DNA of 64,000 bases from Paraburkholderia sp. CNPSo 3274 (GTDB lineage Bacteria > Pseudomonadota > Gammaproteobacteria > Burkholderiales > Burkholderiaceae), in the NCBI RefSeq assembly GCF_024206475.1, contig NZ_JAMBPR010000026.1:1-64000 (forward strand), given 5' to 3'. Of this stretch, positions 8,684 through 19,675 are shown piece by piece. Each line of letters begins with the position of its first letter. The stretch's first letter is position 1. The position numbers and the translations under genes were made by a program. Under the pieces are notes generated by a model. It made no database searches and was not told the origin of the DNA. It was given only the letters and a program-made list of their open reading frames with translations.

Positions 8684-9655
8684 TTAGCCTGCGGCCTGAA
8701 CCAGCTCTGCAAAGCGCAGCAGATCGACGTTGCCCCCGGAGATGAGCACGCCCACGCGCTTGCCGCGCACGTCCACCTTGCCGTGCAGCACCGCCGCCGC
8801 CGCGAGGCAGCCGGTGGGTTCGACCACGAGCTTCATGCGGCTCGCGAAGAACTTCATCGTATCGACGAGTTCCGCGTCGCTCACCGTGACGATCTCGCTC
8901 ACGCGCTCGCGAATCACCGCGAAGGTCAGGTTGCCGAGATGCTGGGTTTGCGCGCCGTCGGCAAGGGTCTTCGGCGTGTCGATGTGGACGATCTCACCCG
9001 TGCGCAGGCTGCGCTGACCGTCGTTGCCGGCCTCGGGCTCGACGCCGATCACTGTGCACGCGGGCGAGAGCGCATGCGCGGCGGTCGCACAGCCCGAGAG
9101 CAGCCCGCCGCCGCCAAGCGGCGTGAGCAGCAGGTCGAGCTCGCCCGTTTCCTCGAACAACTCCTTTGCGGCGGTGCCCTGCCCGGCCATCACGTGCGCG
9201 TGGTCGTACGGCGGGATGAGCGTGAGGCCGCGCTCGGCCGCGAGCCGTTTGCCGAGCGCCTCGCGGTCTTCGGTATAGCGATCGTAAAAGACGACCTCAC
9301 CGCCATAGCCGCGCGTGGCCTCCACCTTCACGGCGGGCGCGTCGTGCGGCATGACGATCACGGCCTTCACGCCGAGCAGACGCGCCGACAGCGCGATCGC
9401 CTGCGCGTGGTTGCCCGACGAAAACGTGATCACGCCGCCCGCCTTCTGCTGCGGCGTGAACTGCGCGATCGCGTTATAGGCGCCGCGGAACTTGAACGCG
9501 CCCATGCGCTGCAAGTTCTCGCATTTGAAGAAAAGCTGCGCGCCCGTGCGTTCGTTCGCGGTGCGCGAAGTCAGAACCGGCGTGCGGTGCGCGACGCCAC
9601 GCAGGCGTTCGTGGGCGGCGACGACGTCTTCGAAGGTAATAGGCAGAGTGCTCAT
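8684..9655 (-). CDS. Fold-type II PLP ammonia-lyase (threonine/serine dehydratase or 3-hydroxyaspartate ammonia-lyase)
   Basis: Cytoplasmic PLP enzyme of 323 residues that deaminates a hydroxy-amino acid to a keto acid. The PLP lysine lies in MGAFKFRGAYNA (about residue 53), the cofactor/substrate loop in SSGNHAQA, and the glycine-rich phosphate loop in PLGGGGLLSG. There is no C-terminal ACT regulatory domain, so it is not biosynthetic IlvA; length and motifs fit catabolic threonine dehydratase, serine racemase/dehydratase or threo-3-hydroxyaspartate ammonia-lyase, which sequence alone does not separate. Its ATG overlaps the TGA of the upstream YheO-like regulator by four bases, so the two are translationally coupled and the regulator probably controls this catabolic step. 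Confidence 0.85.
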   Translation of the reverse strand: MSTLPITFEDVVAAHERLRGVAHRTPVLTSRTANERTGAQLFFKCENLQRMGAFKFRGAYNAIAQFTPQQKAGGVITFSSGNHAQAIALSARLLGVKAVIVMPHDAPAVKVEATRGYGGEVVFYDRYTEDREALGKRLAAERGLTLIPPYDHAHVMAGQGTAAKELFEETGELDLLLTPLGGGGLLSGCATAAHALSPACTVIGVEPEAGNDGQRSLRTGEIVHIDTPKTLADGAQTQHLGNLTFAVIRERVSEIVTVSDAELVDTMKFFASRMKLVVEPTGCLAAAAVLHGKVDVRGKRVGVLISGGNVDLLRFAELVQAAG

Positions 9656-10332
9656 GGTCGTTCTTCGGCTGGCAGGTAGGTGTAGACGGTCGAGCGCGCA
9701 ACGCCGAGCGTGGTGGCCACGTCGGCGAGCGCATGACGCAAGTTCAGCATTCCGTTTGCCGCGAGTTCGCGCACGGCCTCACGGCGCTGCGCGAGCGTCA
9801 TGCCGATGGGCGTGGTGTTGCGCGTGGCGGCGAAGCGTTCCAGCGCCTCGCGCACGCAGCCCACGGCGCGCGGCGCGAGCGTTTCGGCGACAGGCGCAGC
9901 CGCGCTGGTCTGGATCAGCTGGCCGAGGCCCGCCGTCACCGCGCCGATCAGCGACACATCCATGTTCAGGCAGAGCGCCACGACGTACTCGCCCGCGCTG
10001 TTTTTGAGGCCGATAGATGTGCTTTTGGCCGGACGCCCGTCGGGAAAGCGGTTCGGATAGTTGGCCACGACTTCGGGAAAGCCGGAGTCGATGATGCGCG
10101 CGAGACCCATTTCGGTGGCGGCGTCGCCGACGTGTCGTCCTGACAAATTGTTCGCGATCGCCACGACGGAGTGCTCGGGCCGCGTGAGGTCGTGCAGCAC
10201 CACCTCGACGAGCGGGGCGAGTGTCTGGCCGAGCGCCGCGACGATCTTCTCGCCTTCGCGCAGGAGCAGCGCGTTTTCGTCAGTGGAATGGCCGGAACGG
10301 GGTTTGCGGGTGGGCATCATGATATTGGACAT
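9652..10332 (-). CDS. YheO/DauR-type PAS-HTH transcriptional regulator
   Basis: Regulator of about 226 residues with an N-terminal YheO-like PAS domain (about 20-130; VVLHDLTRPEHSVVAIANN, then KSTSIGLKN) and a C-terminal HTH (about 175-225; ALADVATTLGVARSTVYTYL). Known relatives include DauR, a regulator of D-arginine catabolism, so amino-acid-responsive control is a fair inference. The start is uncertain: ATG at 10332 is used, but ATGs at 10320 and 10317 are possible and none has a strong ribosome binding site. The stop overlaps the start of the ammonia-lyase gene (ATGA). Confidence 0.8.
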   Translation of the reverse strand: MSNIMMPTRKPRSGHSTDENALLLREGEKIVAALGQTLAPLVEVVLHDLTRPEHSVVAIANNLSGRHVGDAATEMGLARIIDSGFPEVVANYPNRFPDGRPAKSTSIGLKNSAGEYVVALCLNMDVSLIGAVTAGLGQLIQTSAAAPVAETLAPRAVGCVREALERFAATRNTTPIGMTLAQRREAVRELAANGMLNLRHALADVATTLGVARSTVYTYLPAEERP

Positions 10333-10333
10333 T

Positions 10334-10358
10334 TTGACAGTTAATGACTGAATGTCAA
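10334..10358. promoter_or_regulatory. Dyad overlapping the YheO-like regulator promoter
   Basis: TTGACA (10334-10339) and TGTCAA (10353-10358) form a perfect 6-13-6 inverted repeat immediately upstream of the regulator start. Read on the minus strand, the first arm is also a consensus -35 hexamer. The position suits an autoregulatory operator. Whether the -35 match is used is not shown by the sequence. Confidence 0.4.
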
Positions 10359-10407
10359 TCACTGGAATTGATCGCTCGGAGTTGCCGTGCATGGCCACCG
10401 ATGCGCG

Positions 10408-10433
10408 AAAAAAAACCCCGCCCGAAGGCGAGG
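10408..10433 (-). terminator. Rho-independent terminator after the hcp-reductase operon
   Basis: On the minus strand CCTCGCC-TTCG-GGCGGGG is followed by eight T residues: a 7-bp stem with a stable TTCG loop and full T tract, about 40 bases past the stop at 10474. It ends the hcp-hcr transcript before the YheO-like regulator region. Confidence 0.88.
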
Positions 10434-10473
10434 TCAATCAGACACGAAGAAAACCTGCATACTGCATTGCCAC

Positions 10474-11496
10474 TCAGACCGTGAAGCGCTCACTAACGAA
10501 CTGCGTGGACGGCACGCGCGCGCGCGCCGCCACCGCCTGCGCGGCGCTCACCATCGCGGGTGGACCGCAAACGTAGAGATCGGGCGCCGCGCGCCCCTCT
10601 CCGAGCGCGCCGGCGAGCGCATCGACGGGGGTGCGGTGCGAGCCTTGCCAGCCATCACCCGCTTCGAGCACGCAAAGCTCGACGTGCAGTTGCGGCAGCG
10701 CCGCCCGAAGCGCGTCCAGTTCGTCGAGCAGGAAAAGCTCGCTCTCGCGATTCACGCCGTAGAAGAGCCGTGCGTCGTTCATTTCCCCGAATTCGGCCAT
10801 GCGGCGCAGCATTGAGAGCACGGGAGCGAGACCCGTGCCGCCCGCCACGAACCAGCGCGGACGCAGACTGTCGGCGATCAAACCGAAGCCGCCTTGCGGG
10901 CCGTGAACGGTGAGCACGTCGCCCGGCTGCGCCCGCTCGCGCAGATACGCCGAAAACGCGCCTTGCGGCCGCAGCCGGATCAGGAATTCGAGGCGCCCAT
11001 CCCAGTTGCTCGTGTTGGAAAGCGAGAACGGGCGCTTCAGGCCGCCCTCCGGCAACTCCAGCTCCGCGAACTGGCCCGCTTCGAACTCGGCGGCGCTGCC
11101 GCTGGTGTCGTCGGCATCGAGAAGCAGTTCGAGACGGCGCGTGTCGTCGGCGATCGTTTCCAGCGCGGCGATGCGCGCCGTGCGCACGGCAACCGGCTGT
11201 CGCAGCACCTTCGTATGGTCGTACGGCGCGGCGACGCGCAAGTCGGCCGAAGGTCTCGTGCGGCACAGCAGAACCGCCTGCGGGTCGCCGGACGGCAACG
11301 CGTCCGCGCTGTGATCGCCGAGCGTGTACGCACCTTCGGTTACGGTGGCGTGGCACGCGCCGCAGCTGCCGCGCCGGCACTGCGAGGGCAGCGTGATATC
11401 CGCCGCCGCCGCCGCGCTCAGCACGTCCTGCCCCGGCTCGCAGGCGAAGCCGAACGCCTGGCCGTCGCGCGTGGTGAGCTCGATTTGATAACTCAT
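10474..11496 (-). CDS. hcr: Hybrid-cluster-protein reductase (2Fe-2S/FAD/NAD oxidoreductase)
   Basis: Electron-transfer flavoprotein of 340 residues, predicted to pass electrons from NAD(P)H to Hcp. Domains in order: N-terminal plant-type ferredoxin (residues 1-90) with Cys40-x4-Cys45-x2-Cys48-x29-Cys78; FAD domain with KRPFSLSN (about 170); NAD domain with GGTGLAPVLSM (about 230) and YVCGPPAMV (about 310). E. coli Hcr has its ferredoxin domain at the C-terminus, so this domain order differs, resembling dioxygenase reductases such as BenC. Placement 17 bases after hcp with nothing between supports the Hcp-partner role. The ATG at 11496 is chosen because the ferredoxin fold starts immediately after it. 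Confidence 0.82.
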   Translation of the reverse strand: MSYQIELTTRDGQAFGFACEPGQDVLSAAAAADITLPSQCRRGSCGACHATVTEGAYTLGDHSADALPSGDPQAVLLCRTRPSADLRVAAPYDHTKVLRQPVAVRTARIAALETIADDTRRLELLLDADDTSGSAAEFEAGQFAELELPEGGLKRPFSLSNTSNWDGRLEFLIRLRPQGAFSAYLRERAQPGDVLTVHGPQGGFGLIADSLRPRWFVAGGTGLAPVLSMLRRMAEFGEMNDARLFYGVNRESELFLLDELDALRAALPQLHVELCVLEAGDGWQGSHRTPVDALAGALGEGRAAPDLYVCGPPAMVSAAQAVAARARVPSTQFVSERFTV

Positions 11497-11513
11497 GACG
11501 TTTTCACCCGCGC

Positions 11514-13181
11514 TCAAGCGGCCTTGCGTGCGAGCGCCGCGGCGAGGTCCGCTTGCGCCTCGCCGATCGGCGAGATGCCGAACTGCTTGACGAGAATGTC
11601 GAGGACGTTCGGCGTGAGGAACGCGGGCAACGTCGGTCCGAGATGGATGTTGCGCAGGCCGAGCGCGAGCAGCGTGAGCAGCACCGCGGCGGCCTTCTGC
11701 TCGAACCACGACACCACGAGCGTGAGCGGCAGATCGTTCACACCGCAGTCGAAGGCCTTCGAGAGCGCGATGGCGATCTGGATCGCCGAGTAGCTGTCGT
11801 TGCACTGGCCCAGATCGAGCAGGCGCGGAATACCGCCGATGTCGCCGAACTCGTGACGGTTGAAGCGGTACTTGTTGCAGCCGAGCGTCATTACGACGGT
11901 GTCGTCGGGCGCACCCTGCGCGAACTCGGTGTAGTAGTTGCGGCCGGGCGCGGCGCCGTCGCAGCCGCCGATCAGGAAAAAGTGGCGGATCTGGCCGGCC
12001 TTCACCGCGTCGATCACCTTGTCGGCCACGCCGAGCACGGTGTTGCGCGCAAAGCCGATGGTGATGGTTTGCTCCGGCGCCGTTTCGCGGAAGCCCGGTA
12101 GCGCGAGCGCGGCCTGCATGACCGGCGCGAACGCGTGATGCTCGAGATGGCGCACGCCGGCCCAGCCTACCGGCCCCGTCGTGAAGATGCGCTGACGGTA
12201 CTGCGGCAGCGGCTCGATCAGGCAGTTCGATGTCATCAGGATCGGGCCGGGGAAATTAGCGAAGTCCGATTGCTGGTCCTGCCATGCGCCGCCGTAGTTG
12301 CCTGCCAGATGCGGATAAGCCTTGAGCTTCGGGTAAGCATGCGCGGGCAGCATCTCGCCGTGCGTGAAGATCTGCACGCCGGTGCCCTGGGTTGCTTCGA
12401 GCAGCGCCTCCAGATCGCCAAGGTCGTGGCCCGAAACCAGGATTGCTTTGCCCGCAGCCGGCGTCACGCGCACTGCAGTGGGTTCGGGCATGCCGAAGCG
12501 GCCCGTGTTCGCCGCATCGAGCAGTTCCATCACCTTGAGGTTCAGGTTGCCGAGCGCGAGCGCATGTTCAAGAAGATCGCCGGCCTGCGTGGGTTCGCTC
12601 GCGAGAAACACAAGCGCCGCCTCCACGCCCGCGTAGACTTCTTCGCTCTCGTAACCGAGCACGCGCGCGTGATGGGCGTACGCACACACACCTTTGAGAC
12701 CGTAGAGCACGAGGGCGCGCAAGCCCACGACATCCTCGCCCACCTTCGGGAGCCCGGCCTTGATGCCGACGAGCGCGGCCTGCGCCTGCAGTTCGGCGAG
12801 ATCGTTGCCCGGTTGCCAGAGCGCTGCGCCGCCCGGCTGCGGAGCGGCGACGCCTTGCGCGAGCGCGAGCGCCTCACAGGTCGACTTCACGCGATCGCGA
12901 TGTTGCGCGGCCTCGCGCAGCATCGCCACGAAACGGCCGGCGTTGAAGTTGACATTGGTGAGCGTTGTGAACAGCGCGTAGAGCATGAAGCGGTCGGCTT
13001 CGCGATCGGCGCTGCCGAGGCCGCGCGCGAGCGCGCCATACTGTGCGATGCCCTTGGCCGCGTAGATCAGCAGGTCCTGCAGATCCGCAGTGGTGGCGTC
13101 CTTGCCGCAGTTGCCCTTGGCCGAGGCGCACCCCGGTGTAGCCTGGGTGCGGTCGGTCTGTTCACATTGATAGCAAAACAC
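11514..13181 (-). CDS. hcp: Hybrid cluster protein (hydroxylamine/NO reductase)
   Basis: Hybrid cluster protein of 555 residues, a cytoplasmic metalloenzyme that reduces nitric oxide (and hydroxylamine in vitro) and protects against nitrosative stress. N-terminal cysteines Cys3-x2-Cys6-x11-Cys18-x6-Cys25 match the class II pattern that binds a 2Fe-2S cluster in E. coli Hcp. Hybrid-cluster ligand regions are visible further on: VSGHDLGDLEALLEATQGTG, ThrHisGlyGluMetLeuPro, TSNCLIEP, and TLGCNKYRF near the C-terminus. First gene of a two-gene operon with its reductase. A 23-bp NsrR-type palindrome lies 45 bases upstream of the ATG. Confidence 0.95.
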   Translation of the reverse strand: MFCYQCEQTDRTQATPGCASAKGNCGKDATTADLQDLLIYAAKGIAQYGALARGLGSADREADRFMLYALFTTLTNVNFNAGRFVAMLREAAQHRDRVKSTCEALALAQGVAAPQPGGAALWQPGNDLAELQAQAALVGIKAGLPKVGEDVVGLRALVLYGLKGVCAYAHHARVLGYESEEVYAGVEAALVFLASEPTQAGDLLEHALALGNLNLKVMELLDAANTGRFGMPEPTAVRVTPAAGKAILVSGHDLGDLEALLEATQGTGVQIFTHGEMLPAHAYPKLKAYPHLAGNYGGAWQDQQSDFANFPGPILMTSNCLIEPLPQYRQRIFTTGPVGWAGVRHLEHHAFAPVMQAALALPGFRETAPEQTITIGFARNTVLGVADKVIDAVKAGQIRHFFLIGGCDGAAPGRNYYTEFAQGAPDDTVVMTLGCNKYRFNRHEFGDIGGIPRLLDLGQCNDSYSAIQIAIALSKAFDCGVNDLPLTLVVSWFEQKAAAVLLTLLALGLRNIHLGPTLPAFLTPNVLDILVKQFGISPIGEAQADLAAALARKAA

Positions 13182-13225
13182 GGCTTTCTCCTTTCCTTGT
13201 GGGGTGACGGCGCGAGCAGTCTAGT

Positions 13226-13248
13226 AAGATGCAAAAGCAATGCATCTT
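13226..13248 (-). promoter_or_regulatory. NsrR-type operator upstream of hcp
   Basis: A 23-bp site with perfect 8-base arms AAGATGCA and TGCATCTT around seven bases. It matches the published NsrR consensus (aAGATGCATTTnAAATGCATCTt) in arms, length and spacing. NsrR is a 2Fe-2S repressor that releases DNA on contact with nitric oxide, and hcp is a standard NsrR target. The site lies 45-67 bases upstream of the hcp ATG. The nsrR gene itself is not in the window. Confidence 0.85.
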
Positions 13249-13397
13249 TTAAATGGTGACGCGCCGGCGGGAGTCTTGCCGTGACAAAAATCAGAAAACG
13301 TGTCGCTTGAGGCGGAGAAGCGACTGTGTGTGCGAAAACGTCGCAGCGAATCGGCGTTCGACTCGCTCAGTTCGCCCGGTCCGCACGCGCAAATGAA

Positions 13398-13433
13398 AAG
13401 CCCCGGCTCGACCTTGCGATCGAGCCGGGGCTT
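13398..13433 (-). terminator. Strong terminator after ssb
   Basis: A 14-bp perfect stem (13398-13411 / 13420-13433), 8-base loop, very GC-rich, followed on the minus strand by TTTTCATTT-type sequence. It sits 28 bases after the ssb stop. The remaining 13249-13397 bases show nothing recognisable. Confidence 0.85.
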
Positions 13434-13460
13434 CAGGTCCTGCAGATGCGTTCGGACGCT

Positions 13461-14015
13461 TTAAAAAGGAATATCGTCGTCCATCTCGTCGAAGCCGCCG
13501 CCAGCCGGCGCGTTCGAACGGCCGCCAGCTGCGCCGCCGCCAGCACCGCCGCCGCTCGAACGCGGCGCGCCGCCGCCGCTGTTGCCACCTGCGGTACGGC
13601 CGCCGCCGCGCGGTGCGGACTGCTCACGGCTGCTATAGCCGCCGTCGTCGCCCATGTCGCTGCCCATCGAGGCGCCGCCGCTGCGGCCACCCAGCATTTG
13701 CATCTGGTCGGCGACGATTTCCGTCGAGTAACGGTCGGTGCCGTCCTGCGCTTGCCACTTGCGCGTGCGGATGCGGCCTTCGATATACACCGACGAGCCC
13801 TTCTTCAGGTACTCCGAGACGATCTCGGCCAGGCGCCCGAAGAACGACACGCGGTGCCATTCGGTCATTTCCTTGAACTCGCCGGACGCCTTGTCCTTGT
13901 AGCGGTCGGTCGTGGCGAGGCGAATGTTCGCCACGGCGTCGCCGCTCGGCAGATAGCGCACTTCCGGTTCGGCGCCGAGGTTGCCGACGAGGATCACCTT
14001 GTTCACGGATGCCAT
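13461..14015 (-). CDS. ssb: Single-stranded DNA-binding protein
   Basis: SSB of 184 residues, coating single-stranded DNA during replication, repair and recombination. The OB fold occupies residues 1-115 (starts MASVNKVILVGNLGAEPEVR; contains WHRVSFFGRLAEI and GSSVYIEGRIRTRKW). A long Gly/Ser/Arg-rich linker follows (about 118-172), then the acidic tail MDDDIPF, the docking site for partners such as PriA, RecQ and Exo I. Length and organisation are typical for the family. It has its own terminator at 13398-13433. Confidence 0.97.
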   Translation of the reverse strand: MASVNKVILVGNLGAEPEVRYLPSGDAVANIRLATTDRYKDKASGEFKEMTEWHRVSFFGRLAEIVSEYLKKGSSVYIEGRIRTRKWQAQDGTDRYSTEIVADQMQMLGGRSGGASMGSDMGDDGGYSSREQSAPRGGGRTAGGNSGGGAPRSSGGGAGGGAAGGRSNAPAGGGFDEMDDDIPF

Positions 14016-14166
14016 GAATTTCTCCTGTTTGATTCCGTTGCGAGGAGCGGCCGCGCGGTGCGTGCCGGCGAGCGCCTGATGTGTCTCATGCGCCTTCGCC
14101 GGTCGCGGACCGCCTCCGCGAATTGCGTTGCTGTGAACCGCTGGTTCTAACTCAGGCCCGCCTGGG

Positions 14167-15375
14167 TCAAGCCCGCTTGGCTTCTGCCCGCTTGGGCGGC
14201 GCCTTCATATTGGCCGCGATTATAAGCCAGCACAAGACGAGCCCCGAGCACGTGTAAAACACGGCGCTCGCGCCTTCGTGCTTGAGCATCCATCCGCCCA
14301 CCACGCCGCCGAGCGCGAGCCCGATCGACTGCGTGGTGTTGTACACGCCCGTGGCCGCGCCCTTGCGGTTGCCCGGCGCGAGCTTCGACACGAGCGAAGG
14401 CTGCGAAGCTTCCAGGATGTTGAAGCCCAGGAAGTACACGAACAGCACGGCCGACACGATGACAAGTGTATGCGCGAGCGAGCCAAGCAAAAGCTGGCCG
14501 ATCAGAATAAGACCGATCGCAGAAACGAGCACGGCCTTCATCTTGCCCCGCTTCTCCGCGACGATGATAGCGGGCACCATCATGACGAACGCGAGGCCCA
14601 TGACGGGCAGATAGATCATCCAGTGCGACGCGACCGGCAGGCCCGCGTCCACGAGCAGGCGCGGCACGACGAGAAAGAGCGCCGTTTGCGTGGCGTGCAG
14701 CACGAGCACGCCGAAGTTCAGGCGCAGCAGCTCCACGTTGTGCAGCACCTCGGCAAACGGAGCGCGCACGTGCACGGGCTTGCTGGGCGCGTCGGGTACG
14801 ACCCAGATCACCACGCCCACCGCGAGAATCGAGAACACGCCAACCAGCGCGAACAGGCCGCTCATGCCAACCCAGTGGAATACGATGGGCGCGCCGACGA
14901 TGGCCACGGCGAACGACATGCCGATCGAGCCGCCCACCATCGCCATGGCCTTGGTACGGTGCTCCTCGGCGGTCAGGTCGGCGATGAACGCCAGCACGGC
15001 CGACGATACCGCGCCCATGCCCTGGATGACCCGCCCGACGATGATCCACGTCATGTCGTGCGCGCCCGCCGCGACAAAGCTGCCGATCGCGAAGATGACG
15101 AGACCGGTCGCGATGACGGGCTTTCTGCCCACCCTATCGGAAACCCAGCCGTAGAAAATATAGAGAAGCGACTGCGTGACGCCGTACGCGCCGAGCGCGA
15201 TGCCGACCAGCAGAAGGTTGTCGCCGCCGGGAATGGTTTTCGCGTAAACCGAAAACACGGGCATGATCATGAAGAGACCGAGCATGCGCAGCGCGAAGAT
15301 CGCCGCAAGCGAGATGGTCGCGCGCAACTCGGGCGCGCTCATGCGTGAGGATGTAGCGGGTGAATTGGAGGACAT
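14167..15375 (-). CDS. MFS transporter (DHA1/YajR-like)
   Basis: Twelve-helix major facilitator protein of 402 residues with motif A (YGWVSDRVGRKPVI) after TM2 and a GRVIQGMGAVSSA motif in TM4, features of drug:H+ antiporters. It resembles the YajR branch but lacks the C-terminal YAM domain. Start at 15375 is chosen (MSSNSPATSS); a Met at 15342 is also possible and neither has a clear ribosome binding site. It lies between ssb and divergent uvrA. The substrate cannot be read from sequence. Confidence 0.85.
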   Translation of the reverse strand: MSSNSPATSSRMSAPELRATISLAAIFALRMLGLFMIMPVFSVYAKTIPGGDNLLLVGIALGAYGVTQSLLYIFYGWVSDRVGRKPVIATGLVIFAIGSFVAAGAHDMTWIIVGRVIQGMGAVSSAVLAFIADLTAEEHRTKAMAMVGGSIGMSFAVAIVGAPIVFHWVGMSGLFALVGVFSILAVGVVIWVVPDAPSKPVHVRAPFAEVLHNVELLRLNFGVLVLHATQTALFLVVPRLLVDAGLPVASHWMIYLPVMGLAFVMMVPAIIVAEKRGKMKAVLVSAIGLILIGQLLLGSLAHTLVIVSAVLFVYFLGFNILEASQPSLVSKLAPGNRKGAATGVYNTTQSIGLALGGVVGGWMLKHEGASAVFYTCSGLVLCWLIIAANMKAPPKRAEAKRA

Positions 15376-15562
15376 CGGAGCGTTATGTGTTTGGACTGCA
15401 AGTGCCCGCACGTTTGTTGACCGGGACGCTCCCTGACGCGCCTCTTTCGAGGCCCTTGCACTTGCCGCTCCGGGCCCTTTCAAAGACCGTCAGCAAGCCG
15501 TAACGGCGGTCTGGAAAAGTCGTTATAGTAGCAGGTTTGGTTTCCCTCTCTCCCGCAGGTTC

Positions 15563-18454
<2,892 letters not shown>

Positions 18455-18560
18455 CCCGCCAGGCGGGCACCGGGCCGGAAACTTAGCAGTAGAAATAGCT
18501 GCAGCAACAACGGGTCGGGGCGCTTGCGCCCCCGTAGTTTGGAGACGGAATACACCCAAT

Positions 18561-19646
18561 ATGGTCAAGCGCAACGAAGCGACCGAAGATAAACAAGTGC
18601 GCGACCTGCGGCCACGGCCGGTCAGGCTCACGAGCGACATGAGCCTGCCGAAGCTTTCGGCAGTGGAAATCGGCAGCTATGTGGCCGCGCTCGCCGGCAT
18701 GCTGGCGGTACTGCACCTGAACCTGCTCGGCGCGGTCCTCGCGGGCATGCTCGTCTTCCAGCTCGTTCATACCATTTCGCCGCTCATCGAGCGGCGCATG
18801 TCGAGCAGCCGCGCACGCTGGCTCTCCGTGGTGCTGGTTTCCATCGTGATCGTGGGCGTGCTCACGGGGCTCACCGTGGGCGTGATCGAGCAGTTCGAAA
18901 ACGACGTTCCAAGCGTGCAGAAGGTCATGGCGCAGATGATGACGTTCGTCGACCAGGCGCGCGGGCGCATTCCCGAGTCCATCGCCGCCTATTTGCCCGT
19001 GGACGTCGCCCAGATGAAGCTCAAGGCGCTCGCCCTCATGCACGAGCACGCGACCCAGCTCGGCCAGGGCGGTAAGAACGCCGCGCGCATCTTCGGGCAT
19101 ATCGTGATCGGCATGATCATCGGCGCGATCATCGCCATTGGCGCGCAGAAGAACGCCGCGCGGCTGCCGCTTTCCACGGCATTCGTCGCGCGCGTGTCGC
19201 GTTTCGCCGACGCGTTCCGCCGCATCGTGTTCGCGCAGGTGAAGATTTCGGCCATCAACACGGTGTTCACCGGCCTCTTCCTGCTGCTCGCGCTGCCGGT
19301 GTTTCACGCGCCGCTGCCGCTCGCGAAGATGCTGGTCGTGGTGACCTTCGTGGTGGGCCTCCTGCCTGTGATCGGCAATTTGATCTCGAACACGCTGATC
19401 GTCGCCATCGCGCTCACCGTGAGCCTGCCCGCGGCGGTCACGGCGCTCGCGTTCCTCATCCTGATCCACAAGCTCGAATACTTCCTGAACGCGCGCATCG
19501 TGGGCGGCCAGATCGAGGCACGCACGTGGGAGCTGCTCGTCGCGATGCTCGTGATGGAAGCCGCGTTCGGCATTCAAGGCGTGATCGCCGCGCCTATTTT
19601 CTACGCGTATATCAAGCGCGAACTGATCTATCTGCGCCTCGTCTGA
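18561..19646 (+). CDS. AI-2E family membrane transporter
   Basis: Inner-membrane protein of 361 residues with about seven or eight hydrophobic segments in the AI-2E/PerM layout: two N-terminal helices (about 30-65), one at about 85-110, a soluble amphipathic middle, then a C-terminal cluster (about 180-350) ending in FGIQGVIAAPIFYAYIKREL. Family members include TqsA (autoinducer-2 export) and Na+/H+ antiporters, so the substrate is unknown. GGAGACGG at 18541 is a possible but distant ribosome binding site. It lies 106 bases after uvrA on the same strand and converges on narL. Confidence 0.85.
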   Translation: MVKRNEATEDKQVRDLRPRPVRLTSDMSLPKLSAVEIGSYVAALAGMLAVLHLNLLGAVLAGMLVFQLVHTISPLIERRMSSSRARWLSVVLVSIVIVGVLTGLTVGVIEQFENDVPSVQKVMAQMMTFVDQARGRIPESIAAYLPVDVAQMKLKALALMHEHATQLGQGGKNAARIFGHIVIGMIIGAIIAIGAQKNAARLPLSTAFVARVSRFADAFRRIVFAQVKISAINTVFTGLFLLLALPVFHAPLPLAKMLVVVTFVVGLLPVIGNLISNTLIVAIALTVSLPAAVTALAFLILIHKLEYFLNARIVGGQIEARTWELLVAMLVMEAAFGIQGVIAAPIFYAYIKRELIYLRLV

Positions 19647-19675
19647 GCCGTTCTCCCCGAGCCCGCGCGCGGCCT

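Noticed and set aside
15483..15562. LexA (SOS) box upstream of uvrA
   Set aside because: The only CTG...CAG pair has an 18-base spacer and lacks the AT-rich core expected for LexA.
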